Of a DNA stretch of 64,000 nucleotides, positions 29,878-40,705 are shown piece after piece (position 1 is the first letter of the stretch; every line of letters starts with the position of its first letter). The stretch is from Candidatus Synoicihabitans palmerolidicus (GTDB lineage: Bacteria > Verrucomicrobiota > Verrucomicrobiia > Opitutales > Opitutaceae). The translations under genes were made by a program, and so were the position numbers. The notes beneath the pieces were generated by a model, which was given only the letters and a program-made list of their open reading frames with translations, was not told the origin of the DNA and searched no databases. Location of the stretch: NCBI GenBank assembly GCA_020809425.1, contig JAGGDC010000002.1, positions 124,001 through 188,000 of the forward strand, read 5' to 3'.

Positions 29878-32729
29878 ATGAAGATACGCCCCATTGCATT
29901 GTTTCAGCGAATCGGTTTCTACGCTGCGGCGCTGGTTTTAGTTTCCAGTTACGGAGACGCGCAGACCGTGCCCTCGGGCGGCACATCGCTCTTGCCGAGG
30001 CTAAGTTGGCAGCGGCGGAATTTTATGCGAATAACACGGCGGACGGTCCTGTGGCGACGCGCACGGTGGTGCCGGTGCCGGTGACGGGGCAGGCGTTTGC
30101 GGAGGCGGTGCAGGTGGCGACTCTCAATCCGACCGGGGCAGCGTGGAGTAGTGCGATGACGTTTCGTAACAACCGCGCCGTGGCGGACGGTGATGTGGTG
30201 TTGTTTCGTTTTTTTGTGAGAGCGATCGAAACGACCGATGAGTCGGGCACGGTCACGATGACCGCTTACGTGGAAGGGCCGGGGCCGGATTTCACGAAAT
30301 CGACCAGCGCGCAGATCAATGCGAATTCGGGATGGCAGGAATTTTTTCTGCCATTTGATGTGACCGGATCCCATGCATCCGGAGACTTGGGGTTTAAGTT
30401 CGGGTTCGGGGCGACGGGGCGGGCGCAGGTGCTTGAATTGGGTGGCGTGGAAGCTTGGTGGTATGGCACGAGCAAAACCTTGGCGGAGATGCCGCGCACG
30501 AGTTTCAACTATGTCGGGCGGGAGTTGAATGCGAGTTGGCGGGGCGGGGCCGCTTCGCGGATTAATCGGTATCGTAAAAACAACTACAGCGTGCGGATCA
30601 CGGATGCGGCCGGAGTGCCGGTGGCGGGGCAGAAGGTGCGGGTGGTGCACCAGCGGCATGCGTTTGAATTTGGCACGGCGATGGTGGCGTCGAGGTTGAT
30701 GGATGCCAATGGGGCGGACAACGCGATCTACCGGGAGAAAATTGTGGATTTGTTCACCAGTGGCACGATGGAGAACGATACGAAGTGGAGCGCGTGGGAT
30801 GGCGAGTAGGGCCAGTCGTTTATAATCAGGAGCAGACGGTCGCGGCGTTGGGGTGGGCACAAGACAACGGGTTGGCGATGCGCGGACACGTGCTCGTCTG
30901 GCCGTCGGTGCGAAATCTGCCGAACTGGATTGCACCCCTGGTCGAAAGCAACGATGCGTCGGTGCCTCAGCGTGTGCTGACGCACATCGAGGATGTGATA
31001 ACCGCGACCGCAGGGAAGTTTGTGGATTGGGACGTCATAAACGAACCCTACGACAATTTTGATCTCATGGAGCGTTACGGCTACGACTTGATGGCGGAAT
31101 GGTTCAAGGAGGCGCGCCGACTTGATGCCGGAGTGGGTTTGTTCATCAACGATTACGGCCTGTTGACGGGCGGTGGACTCAATACGACGAAGCAGGATGC
31201 TTACGAGTCGACGATTAAGCGTATTTTGGACGATGGCGGTCCGCTCACTGGCATCGCGTTTCAGGGTCACTTCTCGGGTAGCCCGACCGGGGATTCCGAA
31301 AGTTTGGGAAATCTTGGAACGGTATTCCGCCGCGTTTCCCGATATGGATATGCGTATAACCGAGTTTGATATTACGGGCGATGACGAGACCGTGCAGGCT
31401 GACTATCTGCGCGATTTTTATACGCTGGCGTTCAGTCATCCGAAGATGATCGGGGTGCAGATGTGGGGGTTCTGGGAGGAGGCGCACTGGCGGGCGGAGG
31501 CGGCGCTTTACGCCAGTGATTGGACGGAGCGGGCGGTGGGCACGGCCTACCGTGAGCTCTTGCAGGAAACATGGAAGACGAACGAAATGCGCACGACGGG
31601 ACCGGATGGTCGGATACGGGGGCGTGGATTTCAGGGGACCTATGAGGTCGAAGACGAAGACGGCACGTTGCTGGGGTCCTTTTCCATTCAACCTGGGTCC
31701 GACAGCGAGGTGAGTTTTGCGATGGGCAGCATCCAAGCACCCGAGCCGCAGATTGTGCTACATCCCTTGGGGACCACGGTAGAGGCGGGATCCACTGTTA
31801 CGCTGGTCACGGAAGCGGCGGGTTCGCCTGCACCGAGTGTGGCGTGGTATCGTGAAGGCGGCAACCTGGTCGGAAGTGGATCTACCCTGACGCTGAGTAA
31901 CGTGACCGAGGTGGATGCGGGGCAGTATTATGCCAAGGCCACCAGTAGTTTGGGCGAGGTAACCTCGCGTTGGGCGCGGGTAGGGGTACGGGCGAGCACG
32001 GCGGCGGCGGCGGAGAAACTGTCCAACATCTCCACGCGTGGCCGGGTGAATGCCGGCTCCGAGGTGATGGTAGTGAGTTTTGTGATCAAAGGCACTGTAC
32101 CCAAGGAGGTGATGGTGCGGGCGGTGGGCCCACGTCTGGGTGAGTTTGGCATGCCGGGAGTGCTGGATCCCTACATCAAGCTGCTCCGCGTGGGAGAGTC
32201 CACGCCGTTGGCTGAGGTCAATGATTGGGCACCGGAGTTGGCCGCGGAATTTGGGCGTCTGGGGGCGTTTGACATGGGAGCGGATACCAAATCGGCCGCC
32301 ATGCAAGTTTCGCTGGATCCGGGCGTTTACGTGGTCCAAATCGAGGGCGTGGGGGGCAGTACAGGGGTGGCGATTGCGGAGGTGTATGATGCCGCCACCG
32401 GTTCACCGGTCGAACTGACCAATCTTTCCACCCGCGGTTTTGTGGGGGCGGGGACGGATATCATGGTCGCGCGGCTGGTGGTCGACGGCTTGGTGCCGCA
32501 GAAGGTGCTGATTCGAGGCATCGGGCCCGCGTTGGAGTCGTTTGGGGTGACCGGAACATTACCGGATCCGGTGGTGCGGTTGTACCAAAGCCTGCCGGGG
32601 GGCGGGGCCCGTTTTTTGGCGCAGAATTATGATTGGAGTGCGGCGGAGAACGTGGATGCGCTGAGGTCGGCGAGCAAAGCATGGTCTTTTCCCGTGACGC
32701 GTGAAGTGATTGAAGGTCAGCGGTGTAAC
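29878..32729 (+). pseudogene. GH10 endo-1,4-beta-xylanase with Ig-like and Opitutaceae-type C-terminal domains (degraded)
   Basis: ATG 29878 gives a signal peptide (FYAAALVLVSSYGDAQ). A jelly-roll, carbohydrate-binding-like domain follows (about 30000-30480), then the GH10 catalytic barrel: FEFGTAMVASRL, RGHVLVWPSVRNLP, the acid/base Glu in DWDVINEPYD (near 31042) and the nucleophile Glu in RITEFDITG (near 31360). After the barrel come an Ig-like domain (PLGTTVEAGSTVTL) and two copies of a domain starting LSNISTRGRV/LTNLSTRGFV with VRAVGPRL/IRGIGPAL. Frameshifts lie near 29985, 30805 and 31305 (GGGG). The second C-terminal domain is cut by the left end of the DruA-ISAs1 element at 32730; the open frame runs 48 bases into it. 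Xylan breakdown outside the cell is the expected former role. Confidence 0.8.
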
Positions 32730-34584
32730 TTTGAGCTAAACCATTTGGACGATTTTCGATCTGTTTCAGTGGGATGAAATCTAAAGGTGAAACGGAAAGG
32801 GAAGCGACGGACGCAAACCCGGAGCAGAAGCACTGGGATCGAAACGGGAGGTGCGCATGGCCACTGCGGCCGAGCAGGAGTGGTTCGACGCGCAGCTGCA
32901 CGAGCGGCACTACTTGGGATCCGGGCATCCGGTGGGCGATTACCTGCGCCAGATTGTCGAAAGAGGGGGGCGAGCGGTGTGGCGCTGCTGGCGTGGGGTC
33001 CGGCCTGCTACGCGCTCAAGGACCGGGACCGGTGGGTGGGCTGGGATGCGACCCGCCGGGTCGAGCGGCTTTCCCTGGTGGTGCAAAACCGCCGCTTTCT
33101 ACTGCTCACCAAGCGCGGCGGAGGAGCCCAATTTCGCCTCCCAGGTGCTCGCTGCGGCGGTGCGCACGTTGCCGGGCCATTGGCAGGAACGCTTCGGCTA
33201 TCGGCCGCTGCTAGGCCGAGACCTTCACCGACCCGGAGGCCTACCAAGGCACGTGCTACAAGGCCTCCGCATGGGAGCCGGTCGGGACCAGCCAGGGTTA
33301 CGAACGGCACCGAGGCGACTTTTACCGCGAGCACGGCAAACCCAAGCACCTGTGGCTGCTGCGGCCCCTGCACCCCTCGGTCAAGGCCCTGCTGAGCGCC
33401 CCCGACCCCGCTTTGCCCGAGGACTGCCGGGCGGGACTGCGCCGCGCGCCCACCGGCATCCTGCCGCTCAAAAACGGCCAGTTGCCCTCTCTGTTGGAGG
33501 CCCTGTGCGGCGTGCCCGATCCGCGCGCCAAAAACACCCGCTTCAAGATCGGTCCGGTTCTTGGCCTCGTGGCGCTCGCGCTGCTGGCCGGCCGGCGCGA
33601 CATCGCGTCGATCGCTCGTATGGCCAACCTGCTCGACCAAGACCAGCGCTGCGCCCTGGCCCTGCCCCGTGAGGCCGGAAAAAAGGTCCGCCTGGCCCCC
33701 AGTTACAGCGTGTTTTACGACGTGCTCACCCGGCTCGATCCGGAGGCCTTTGCCCAGGCCCTCAACCGCTGGCTCACAGTCCACGCCGGTGCCCTGCCCG
33801 GAGCGCTCGCCCTGGACGGAAAGTTTATCCGCGACGCGGTCGGGGTGCTCAGCCTGGTCGAGGCCTACACCAGCGCGCCGGTCGCCCTGGCCATCGTCGA
33901 TCAAAAGGAAAACACCCCGCGCAGTGAACAGGCCCGCGCCGGTGAGGTGTTGGCCGCCGCGTCGTTGGACGAGCAGATCGTCACACCGGCGACGCCTTGC
34001 ACGCCACCCGCGAGCAGGCCCGCACCATCGTGGAAAAAGGCGACGAGTATGTGCCCCAGATCAAAGGCAACCAACCCCAGCTGAGCGCGCTAGTTCAGCG
34101 CGCCCGGACCGTTCCACCCCCTTTTTGGAGCTGACCGATCCGAGTCGAGGCCGCGTGACCACCTGGCGGGTGTCCGTGGTGGTGGCTACGCCCTCGCAAG
34201 CCGACTACCCCGGGCTGCGCAGCCTGGTGCTCGTGGACAAAACCACGGTGCGAAAACGCGACCTCACCGAAAGTGGCGAGCAACGCGCCTACGGCCAGCA
34301 GCCTGGCACCCGCAGAACGCAGCCCTGCACAAATGCTCGCCTTGATCCGCGGGCACTGGGGCGGAGTGGAGATCCGCAACCACAGGCGCCGCAACGCCTG
34401 CTGGCGCGAAGACCACTCGCGTACCCGCAACGTCAACGCCCCCCTGGCCAACCTCGCCCTCTTGCGCAGCGTCCTGCTGCGCGTCTGCGCCCAACACTGG
34501 CCCGAGCGGCCCCTGCCGCACGTCTTCGAATCCTGCCAATATTCCACGCATATCTCCCTGCGCGCCATCCGTTCCCATTCCTAA
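32730..34584 (+). mobile_element. DruA-ISAs1 insertion sequence, copy B
   Basis: The left end (TTTGAGCTAAACCATTTGG from 32730) is identical to the outer end of copy A at 1856 and lies within the xylanase gene. The element carries one gene for a DruA-like/ISAs1 transposase fusion. The right end cannot be fixed: no inverse of the left end is visible near 34584-34640, and homology to copy A stops earlier. The given end is the stop of the transposase gene. It is in opposite orientation to copy A, 31 kb away. Confidence 0.75.
32774..34584 (+). pseudogene. DruA-like (DUF4338) / ISAs1-type transposase fusion, copy B
   Basis: The product is built in two parts. The first ~170 codons form a DUF4338/DruA-like domain (YLGSGHPVG, DRDRWVGWD, QNRRFLL, HWQERFGYRP, GTCYKAS). 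The second is an ISAs1-type transposase (LLEALCGVPDPRAK, ALDGKFIRDA, IKGNQPQLSAL, GVEIRNHRRRNACWRED, NLALLRSVLLRV). From about 33250 to 33990 both the end of the DruA domain (VGTSQGYERH) and the transposase N-terminus are in one uninterrupted frame, so this is a genuine fusion. Frameshifts lie near 32845, 32975, 33120 and 33215, near 33995 (loss of the second catalytic Asp context), near 34100 and near 34275. The copy is inactive as read. DUF4338 is known from Druantia defence; here it is part of a mobile element. Confidence 0.75.
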
Positions 34585-34666
34585 AACAAAAGACCATGCC
34601 CTGCACCTGCCCACTCCCTCTGCCCGCACGTCTGATTCCAAGCATTGCGACCCGCCAAATCATGCC

Positions 34667-35601
34667 ATGGTGTGGGCCATGCTTCGCCTGTTCTGTCTAC
34701 TCGCCACCGTCTCGTGCGCGCTTTCCCCCTTCCTCCGCGCGCAATCCGATCCCTCCCCTCGCACCCCCTGGTGGTCGGCACTCGCGAAGCCCCGCCTTGC
34801 GCCATTAAAAACACCGACGGCACCTGGTCCAGCATCAGCATCGAACTCTGGAATCACATCGCTGACGAAATCGGGGTCACCACCGAATGGCGTGAAATGG
34901 GAGCCCCCGAGACTCTGATCGACGCAGTCGCCCACGGCTCACTCGACGTCTCCATCGCCGCCATCACCGCCGACCGCGCCCAACGCGTCGACTTCTCACA
35001 GCCGTTCTACTCCTCCGGCCTGGGTATCGTAGTGCCCGCCACCGGCGAAAGCGGCTAGTGGCAAACCGTCACCGCCCTCTTTTCTCCCGCATTTCTCAAA
35101 GTCATCGCCGGACTCGCACTCGTCCTACTCGCCGCCGGGTTCGGAGTGTGGTTCTTCGAACGCCACCGCAATCCCACTCAATTCGGTGGCCGGCCGGGAC
35201 ACGGCCTCGGCAGCGCCTTCTGGTGGTCGGCCGTGACCATGACCACCGTGGGCTACGGCAACAAATCCCCCCAAACTCTCGGCGGCCGCTTGATCGCGTT
35301 GGTGTGGATGTTCACCAGCGTCATCATCATCTCCAGCTTCACCGCCCAGATCGCCTCCGCCCTCGACGCCGTGGCCAGCGGTCGCGCCGCCGCCTGCGTC
35401 TACGACGCCCCCATTCTACGCTACACGCTGCGTGATCACCCCGAGCTCACGATCCCCGGTTCCTCCTTCGAACGCCGCGACTACGCCATCGCCCTGCCAC
35501 TGGAAAGCCCCCTCCGCAAACGCATCAACATTGCCCTGCTCGAATACACTCCTCAATTGACCTGGCGCCACCTCCAAGAACGCTACCTCGACCGCGAATG
35601 A
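34667..35601 (+). pseudogene. GluR0-like ligand-gated potassium channel (degraded)
   Basis: ATG 34667 encodes a signal peptide (LRLFCLLATVSCALSPFLRA). The periplasmic-binding S1 lobe follows (LVVGTREAPP, SLDVSIAAITADRAQRVDF), then a membrane helix (VIAGLALVLLAAGFGVWFFE), the pore with the selectivity filter TMTTVGYGNKSP and a second helix (MFTSVIIISSFTAQIASAL). The order binding-lobe/pore/binding-lobe and the TVGYG filter match prokaryotic glutamate-receptor-type potassium channels. Lesions are a frameshift near 34770, an in-frame TAG at 35056-35058 just before helix 1, and an apparent in-frame loss of about 50-60 residues where the pore helix (IASAL) joins directly to DAVASGRAAACVYDAPILRY of the second lobe. 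The last point is inferred from family architecture. Confidence 0.7.
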
Positions 35602-35750
35602 AGCGACTCGACTCCATGAATTTCCCCCCCAACCTCCCGATCCCGATATATCAACCTCCCGTGCTCCAAGCTTTACGTGTGAGCCGACAGCCAATTCGAT
35701 AAGCGACAAAGCGCCGATCCCCATGGCCCGACTCCCATCTCACTCCATCC

Positions 35751-36401
35751 ATGTCTGAGTTATTCAAGATTCTCCCGGATTTAGTCGAAACAGCCGCTAA
35801 AACTTGGCTCGGCACCGTGACGCTGACTATCGTCGCGCTCAGTATTCTGGCCTATGTATTTTTCGCCAAGGATTCACCCAAAATTCGGGTGGAAATCTTC
35901 TCCCTATTTTTCGCCGGCGCCGCAGTGTTAACTTGGGCCGTCATGCAGGCCGAACCGCAATCTAGAGCAAGCCCGACCATTGCCCCCGACGATCCGGAGC
36001 AGGTGTTGGAATCCTCTTCCGAGGTTGATAATTCTGCCGCCACCGCAATCCCCGCAAAGCCCCATCTCGCCGGAAAAACCATTGGGGTATACTATCCCTA
36101 TGGAGACTTGAAGGCCAAACGAACGGGCAGTCGTTTCACCACAGGCCTATCTCAAGTCGAGGCCACAACTGCGTTCTACAGTATCGGCGGTCCATTCCGT
36201 AAACCCCAGGCTCCCGACATCAGCCTTGTTGTCGTCACCCCAGAGGTCGCCCTGAGCGAAACTGCCGTTCGAATGACGTTGGAAAAAATCGTCGGGGCGG
36301 CGCTTCCGCTCAAAGTCGAGGTTCGAGAAATCGAAACCATCGCCGGCCAAACATGGTCCGTAAAACGCGACAAAGACATCTACATCTTTGCCGCTCAATA
36401 A
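35751..36401 (+). CDS. Membrane protein of unknown function
   Basis: An intact 216-residue protein not recognised as any family. It has two hydrophobic segments near the N-terminus (VTLTIVALSILAYVFF, residues about 23-38, and IFSLFFAGAAVLTWAVM, about 48-64), a low-complexity acidic linker and a globular C-terminal part (from about residue 105) containing GKTIGVYYPYGD and ISLVVVTPEVALSETAVRM. The arrangement suggests a hairpin anchor with a soluble domain. It is preserved between a broken channel and a broken redox locus, so it may still be under selection. Confidence 0.7.
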   Translation: MSELFKILPDLVETAAKTWLGTVTLTIVALSILAYVFFAKDSPKIRVEIFSLFFAGAAVLTWAVMQAEPQSRASPTIAPDDPEQVLESSSEVDNSAATAIPAKPHLAGKTIGVYYPYGDLKAKRTGSRFTTGLSQVEATTAFYSIGGPFRKPQAPDISLVVVTPEVALSETAVRMTLEKIVGAALPLKVEVREIETIAGQTWSVKRDKDIYIFAAQ

Positions 36402-36806
36402 CGACCAACTCCAATGGCGTATCCGTGGACACATTCGTCAAAATTCGGCCCGTAAGATCCACGTGCTAGAAATGACGATACGCCCTATGTGCCGGCAGGA
36501 AGATCCTGCTCATCGCGTCCCGTCTGTCTCTTGCCAAGAGACAACCAACGCCGCCCTCCCATCGTCTTTCTGCCTCTGCCCGACTGGGGTCTAAAACACT
36601 AGTTTCACATTCTCCTCGTTACCGGAAATCAAATTCCGGGTCGGGGCTCTACCTGGTACCGCCGCGCGCCGCCATCCACGCCTCGACGCGTTTTGACGCT
36701 CTGCTTCTCTCTTCCCGCCCCCGGCTTCAACCCTCGCTCCTGCACCGTCTTTCCTCTCCAGCTTCCGGGCTCGCTCGGGTCTGCCGGCGAGCGGTGATCA
36801 TTCTAT
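36402..36806. other. Intergenic region with two small hairpins
   Basis: No coding sequence was found. Two perfect hairpins are visible: GTCTCTT/AAGAGAC (36526-36532 with 36536-36542) and CCGGAA/TTCCGG (36622-36627 with 36634-36639). Neither is followed by a T tract on either strand, so neither is a clear intrinsic terminator. The promoter of the Rieske locus is expected here. Confidence 0.4.
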
Positions 36807-38407
36807 ATGCGCCCCCCATCGATTTCCGGCTTCTCTTCGCTCGCCCTGAATCAACCCGCTCCGGCTCTCGTCGCTGGAGTCGATCTCGTCATCATTCGTT
36901 ACGGCGAGAGAGAAACCGAAATCTCCGTGCTCTACGGCCGTTGCGCCCATCGGGGGGCGTTGTTGGCCGATGGTCACGTCTCCCGCAAAAATCTGATCTG
37001 CGGTGTCCACCACTGGGACTTCCGCGTCGATACCGGCATCTCCGAATACAACAACGCCGAGCGCCTCGACAAATTCACCGCCTGGGTCGAAGACGACCAG
37101 ATCATGGTCGACGCCGACGAGGTCGCCGCCTAGCACGAAAAGAACCCTCAGCCATTCGACCGCGACGCCTATCTGGGGGCCTACGCCGACACCCACCCAG
37201 TTGACGAGGAACACCGCGTCGCCGAAAGCCAACACCTCGCCCAACACGGGCTTTCTCAATGGGGCCACCACGGCGCCAGCGCCGCCATGGGCATGGCGCG
37301 CACCGCCCTCCCACATTGGGATGACATCCAAATCCTCACCGCCCAGCTCCATAAGCTTCCGCTCTTTGACGACGCGGCCGTCGCCACTGAACTGGTCATC
37401 GGCCCCAACGCCCGCAAACCTCTCAAGTTGAGGATTCCTCTTTTCGTCTCCGATATGTCCTTCGGTGCCCTGTCTCAGGAAGCCAAAACGCCCTCGCCAC
37501 CGGCATCTGCTCGGGCGAAGGCGGCATGCTCCCCAAAGAACAAGCCGCCAACTCCCGCTACTTCTACGAACTTGCCAGCGCCAAATTCGGCTACTCCGAC
37601 GACAAGGTCGCCCGCGCCCAGGCCTTCCACTTCAAAGGCGGTCCAGGCGCCAAGACCGGCACCGGGGGACATTTGCCTGGCGCCAAGGTCACCGACAAAA
37701 TCGCCGACGGGCATGGCCTTACCCCCGGCACCGACGCCATTTCTCCACCCCGTTTCGCCGACCTCTCTTCCGCGGCCGATTTCGCCGCTTTCGGGGATCA
37801 TGTGCGAGCGGTCTCCGGCGGCATTCCGATCGGGTTCAAACTCTCCGCTCAACACATCGAAAAGGATATCGATTTCGCCCTCGAGGCCCGCGCCGACTAC
37901 ATCATCCTCGACGGTCGCGGCGGGGGCACCGGCGCCGCCCCCACCATCTTCCGCGCTCACATTTCCTTCCCTACCATTCCCGCCATCGCCCGCGCCCGCC
38001 GCCACCTCGACCGATCTGCCGCCAGCAGAGTGACTCTGATCGCCACCGGCGGTCTGCGCACCGCCCCCGACTTCGTCAAAGCGCTCGCCCTCGGTGCCGA
38101 CGGTATCGCGGTATCCAACTCCGCCATGCAAGCCATCGGCTGCATCGCCATGCGCGCCTGCAACTCCAACCATTGCCCGGTCGGCATCACCACCCAAAAG
38201 GACCACCTTCGCCAACGCCTGGAAATCGCCGCGTCCGCCGCCCGTCTCCGCAACTTCTTCAACGCCAGCACCTAACTCATGCAGGTCCTCGCGCGTGCCT
38301 GCGGTCACTCCAGCCTCGCCGACTTCGCCTTCAACGACCTCTCCATCTTCGCCGAAACAATGGCTCGTCTCACCGGCATCACATGGGCCGGCGGGGGCAC
38401 GCGCTGA
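36807..38407 (+). pseudogene. Rieske-glutamate synthase-like (GltB FMN-domain) oxidoreductase (degraded)
   Basis: The N-terminal ~100 residues form a Rieske [2Fe-2S] domain with ligands Cys46, His48, Cys65 and His68 (CAH and CGVH). The rest is an FMN-binding glutamate synthase-type barrel: SDMSFGALSQEAKT, CSGEGGMLPKEQ, KTGTGGHLPGAKVTDKIA, DAISPPRFADL, LDGRGGGTGAAPTIF and CNSNHCPVGITTQ. In GltB the barrel makes glutamate, but stand-alone relatives without amidotransferase have unknown substrates. Lesions are an in-frame TAG at 37131-37133 between the two domains, a frameshift near 37487 and a TAA at 38273-38275, after which 43 conserved-looking codons run to the TGA at 38405-38407. It is the first gene of the Rieske locus. 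Confidence 0.75.
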
Positions 38408-38449
38408 CTTCGTTTTCTTACCCGCCTGTTCCCCGTCACCTCGTCTGTC

Positions 38450-40412
38450 ATGTCCGCTCCTTCACTTGCTTGGCACAAAGTCCTCGAACTCGACACCCTG
38501 CCCGAGGGTCGCGTCACCACCGTCTGCGTCGGCACCCAGACCTGCGCGGTTTCCAATTTCCAAGGCACTTACGGCGCACTGGCCAACGGCCTGCCTCCAC
38601 CAAGGTGGTCCTCTCGGCGAGGGGTCCATTGAACAGGGCGCAGAGGGCAAGTGCTGGTTGCGGTTCCATGGCATGGTTGGGACTTCGATCCGCTCACCGG
38701 GCAGTCTCCCGGCAGCCACGGCGACGGCCTGCAGATCTTTCCGATCGAAGTCCGCGCAGATGGCATTTATCTCGGCCTCGAGACCGAATCCGCACGCCCT
38801 CGCAGTAATGCCGATATCATCGCCGAAACCATGGTCAACTGGGGCATCAAACAAGTCTTCGGCATGGTCGGTCACTCCAATCTCAGTATGGCCGACGCCC
38901 TGCGCATTCAGAAGGAAAAAGGAAATCTGACCTTCTACGGAATCCGTCACTAGGGCGCGGCTGCGTTTGCCGTCTCCGCTTACGCCAAACTCACGGGTCG
39001 TCCGACTGCCTGTTGCGCCATCGCCGGCCCCGACGCGACCAACCTGATCACGGGACTCTACGACGCCAAAGTCGACCGGGCCCCGGTGCTGGCCCTCGCT
39101 GGTCAGGTGGACGCTCAGGTTCTCGGTCCGAGGGCGTTTCAAGAGGTCAACTTGCTCGGCGCCTTCAACGATGTCTCCGCCTTCAACCACACCGTTTTCG
39201 CCGATTCCCGTCACGGCGAACTCACCAGCTTGGCCCTAAAAAACGCCATCCTCGATCGCCAACCTGTCTCCCTCATCCTACCCTACGCGGTACAAGAAAT
39301 CGCCAATCCCGAAGGTATCGCCGACTTGCAAACCAGTCCTCCGCCCGAGGTCCTTGCCACTGCGATCTCTCGGATCCGCGATGCGTACCGCCCGATCATC
39401 ATCGTGGGCCACGGCGCCCGATTCCATATGGAGGCGATCACCGCCTTCGCCGAGAAACTCCACCTGCCTGTTCTCACCACATTCAAGGCCAAAGGGCTCA
39501 TCGCCGATACCCATCTCCTCGGCTGCGGTGTGCTGGGTCGCTCCGACACCTCCATCGCCAGTTGGTTCATGAACGAATGCAACCTCATTATCGCCATCGG
39601 CACCTCCTTCTCCAACCACACGGGCATCGCCTCCTACCTACCTGCCAACCATCCAAATCGACTTCGACCCCATGCACCTCGGGAAAACCCACCCGGTCGA
39701 CGTTCCCGTTTGTGGAGAAATCGGGCGCACCATGACGCTGCTCTCCGCCGCCTTCCTCGCGGGCGCGACCCGCGAAGGGACCGAGGCCTATGTCGCCGCC
39801 CGCTGGTAAATCTGGCGCGAGGAAAAAGCCAGCCGCGTCGCCGACAACCATGGCGCCGGCATCAGCGCCGCAGCGTTGTTCGCGGCCATGACCCGCATCT
39901 GCCAGGACGATGCCATCATTGCCACGGATGTCGGCAACAACACGTATTCATTCGGGCGATACTTCGAATCCAGCGGTCGCCAGTCCGGGCTCATGTCAGG
40001 TTACCTCGGCTCCATCGGGTTTGGCTACCCCGCCGCCATGGGCGCCTGGGCCGCCACGCGGGAGGACGACCCTCGTTTCCATGATCGTCCGGTCTGGGTT
40101 GTCTCCGGCGACGGCGGGTTCGGCTAATACATGATGGAAGTGCTCACTGCCGTAAAATACGGCATGAACATCACCCACGTGCTCATGAACAATGGCCAGA
40201 TCGGCAAGATCGCCAAAGAACAACGCGCCGTCCATTTCGACGTGTGGAAAACCGACCTGCACAACCCCAACTTCGCCGACTACGTCAATCTCTGCGGAGG
40301 ACTCGGTATCCGCGTAACCGCCCCCTCCGATCTGGATTCCGCCCTCGCCCGCGCTCGTGACTACGCTGGTCCGTCCATGGTCGAGGTCATGACCGACGCC
40401 GCATTGATTTAA
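38450..40412 (+). pseudogene. Rieske-thiamine diphosphate enzyme (acetolactate synthase/pyruvate oxidase-like), degraded
   Basis: The N-terminal Rieske domain is readable across two frames: ALANG, CLHQGGPLGEGS and CPWHGWDFDPLTGQ. It is followed by a three-domain ThDP enzyme: NADIIAETMVNWGIKQVFG, GAAAFAVSAYAKLTGRP, a middle domain (YRPIIIVGHGARFHMEAI) and the cofactor-binding domain with GDGGFG and, about 25 residues on, NN (GDG-NN motif). Lesions are frameshifts near 38590, 38660 and 39650, and stops at 38951-38953 (TAG), 39807-39809 (TAA) and 40125-40127 (TAA). The TAG falls in RH*GAAAF, exactly where the family has the catalytic Glu that activates ThDP. The enzyme probably decarboxylated a 2-oxo acid and handed electrons to the Rieske centre; this is inference. 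Confidence 0.72.
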
Positions 40413-40439
40413 TAATCTCCCCGCCCCTCTCCCTCTCCG

Positions 40440-40703
40440 ATGGAAACCCTCGTCTCGCTCCTCTTGTCAGCCCTCGGGCTCTACTTGCTCCTCGGTCTGA
40501 TCTTCGCCGCGTTGTTCGTGTCATTCGGCGTCGCCAAAATCGCCCCGCCGGCCGCCTCGGCGGGCTTCGGATTTAAGCTCCTCATTCTACCCGGCGCCAT
40601 GGTGTTCTGGCCGGGACTGCTCCGGCGCTGGATCAAACAACTGCCTCCTCCGACCGAACGAAGCGCACACCGCGACGCCGCCAAGTCCCATCCCTCTTCC
40701 TAA
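40440..40703 (+). CDS. Small membrane protein of the Rieske locus (87 aa)
   Basis: An open frame of 87 residues with two hydrophobic segments (LLSALGLYLLLGLIFAALFV, residues about 8-27, and FKLLILPGAMVFWPGLLRRW, about 45-64) and a charged, proline-rich tail. It is not recognised as a named family. It lies 27 bases after the ThDP-enzyme gene and 2 bases before the next small gene, so it belongs to the same transcription unit. It could be an assembly or anchoring subunit for the membrane Rieske protein. Confidence 0.65.
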   Translation: METLVSLLLSALGLYLLLGLIFAALFVSFGVAKIAPPAASAGFGFKLLILPGAMVFWPGLLRRWIKQLPPPTERSAHRDAAKSHPSS

Positions 40704-40705
40704 TC

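Noticed and set aside
36526..36542. Perfect 7-bp hairpin as a terminator
   Set aside because: There is no T tract after it on either strand.
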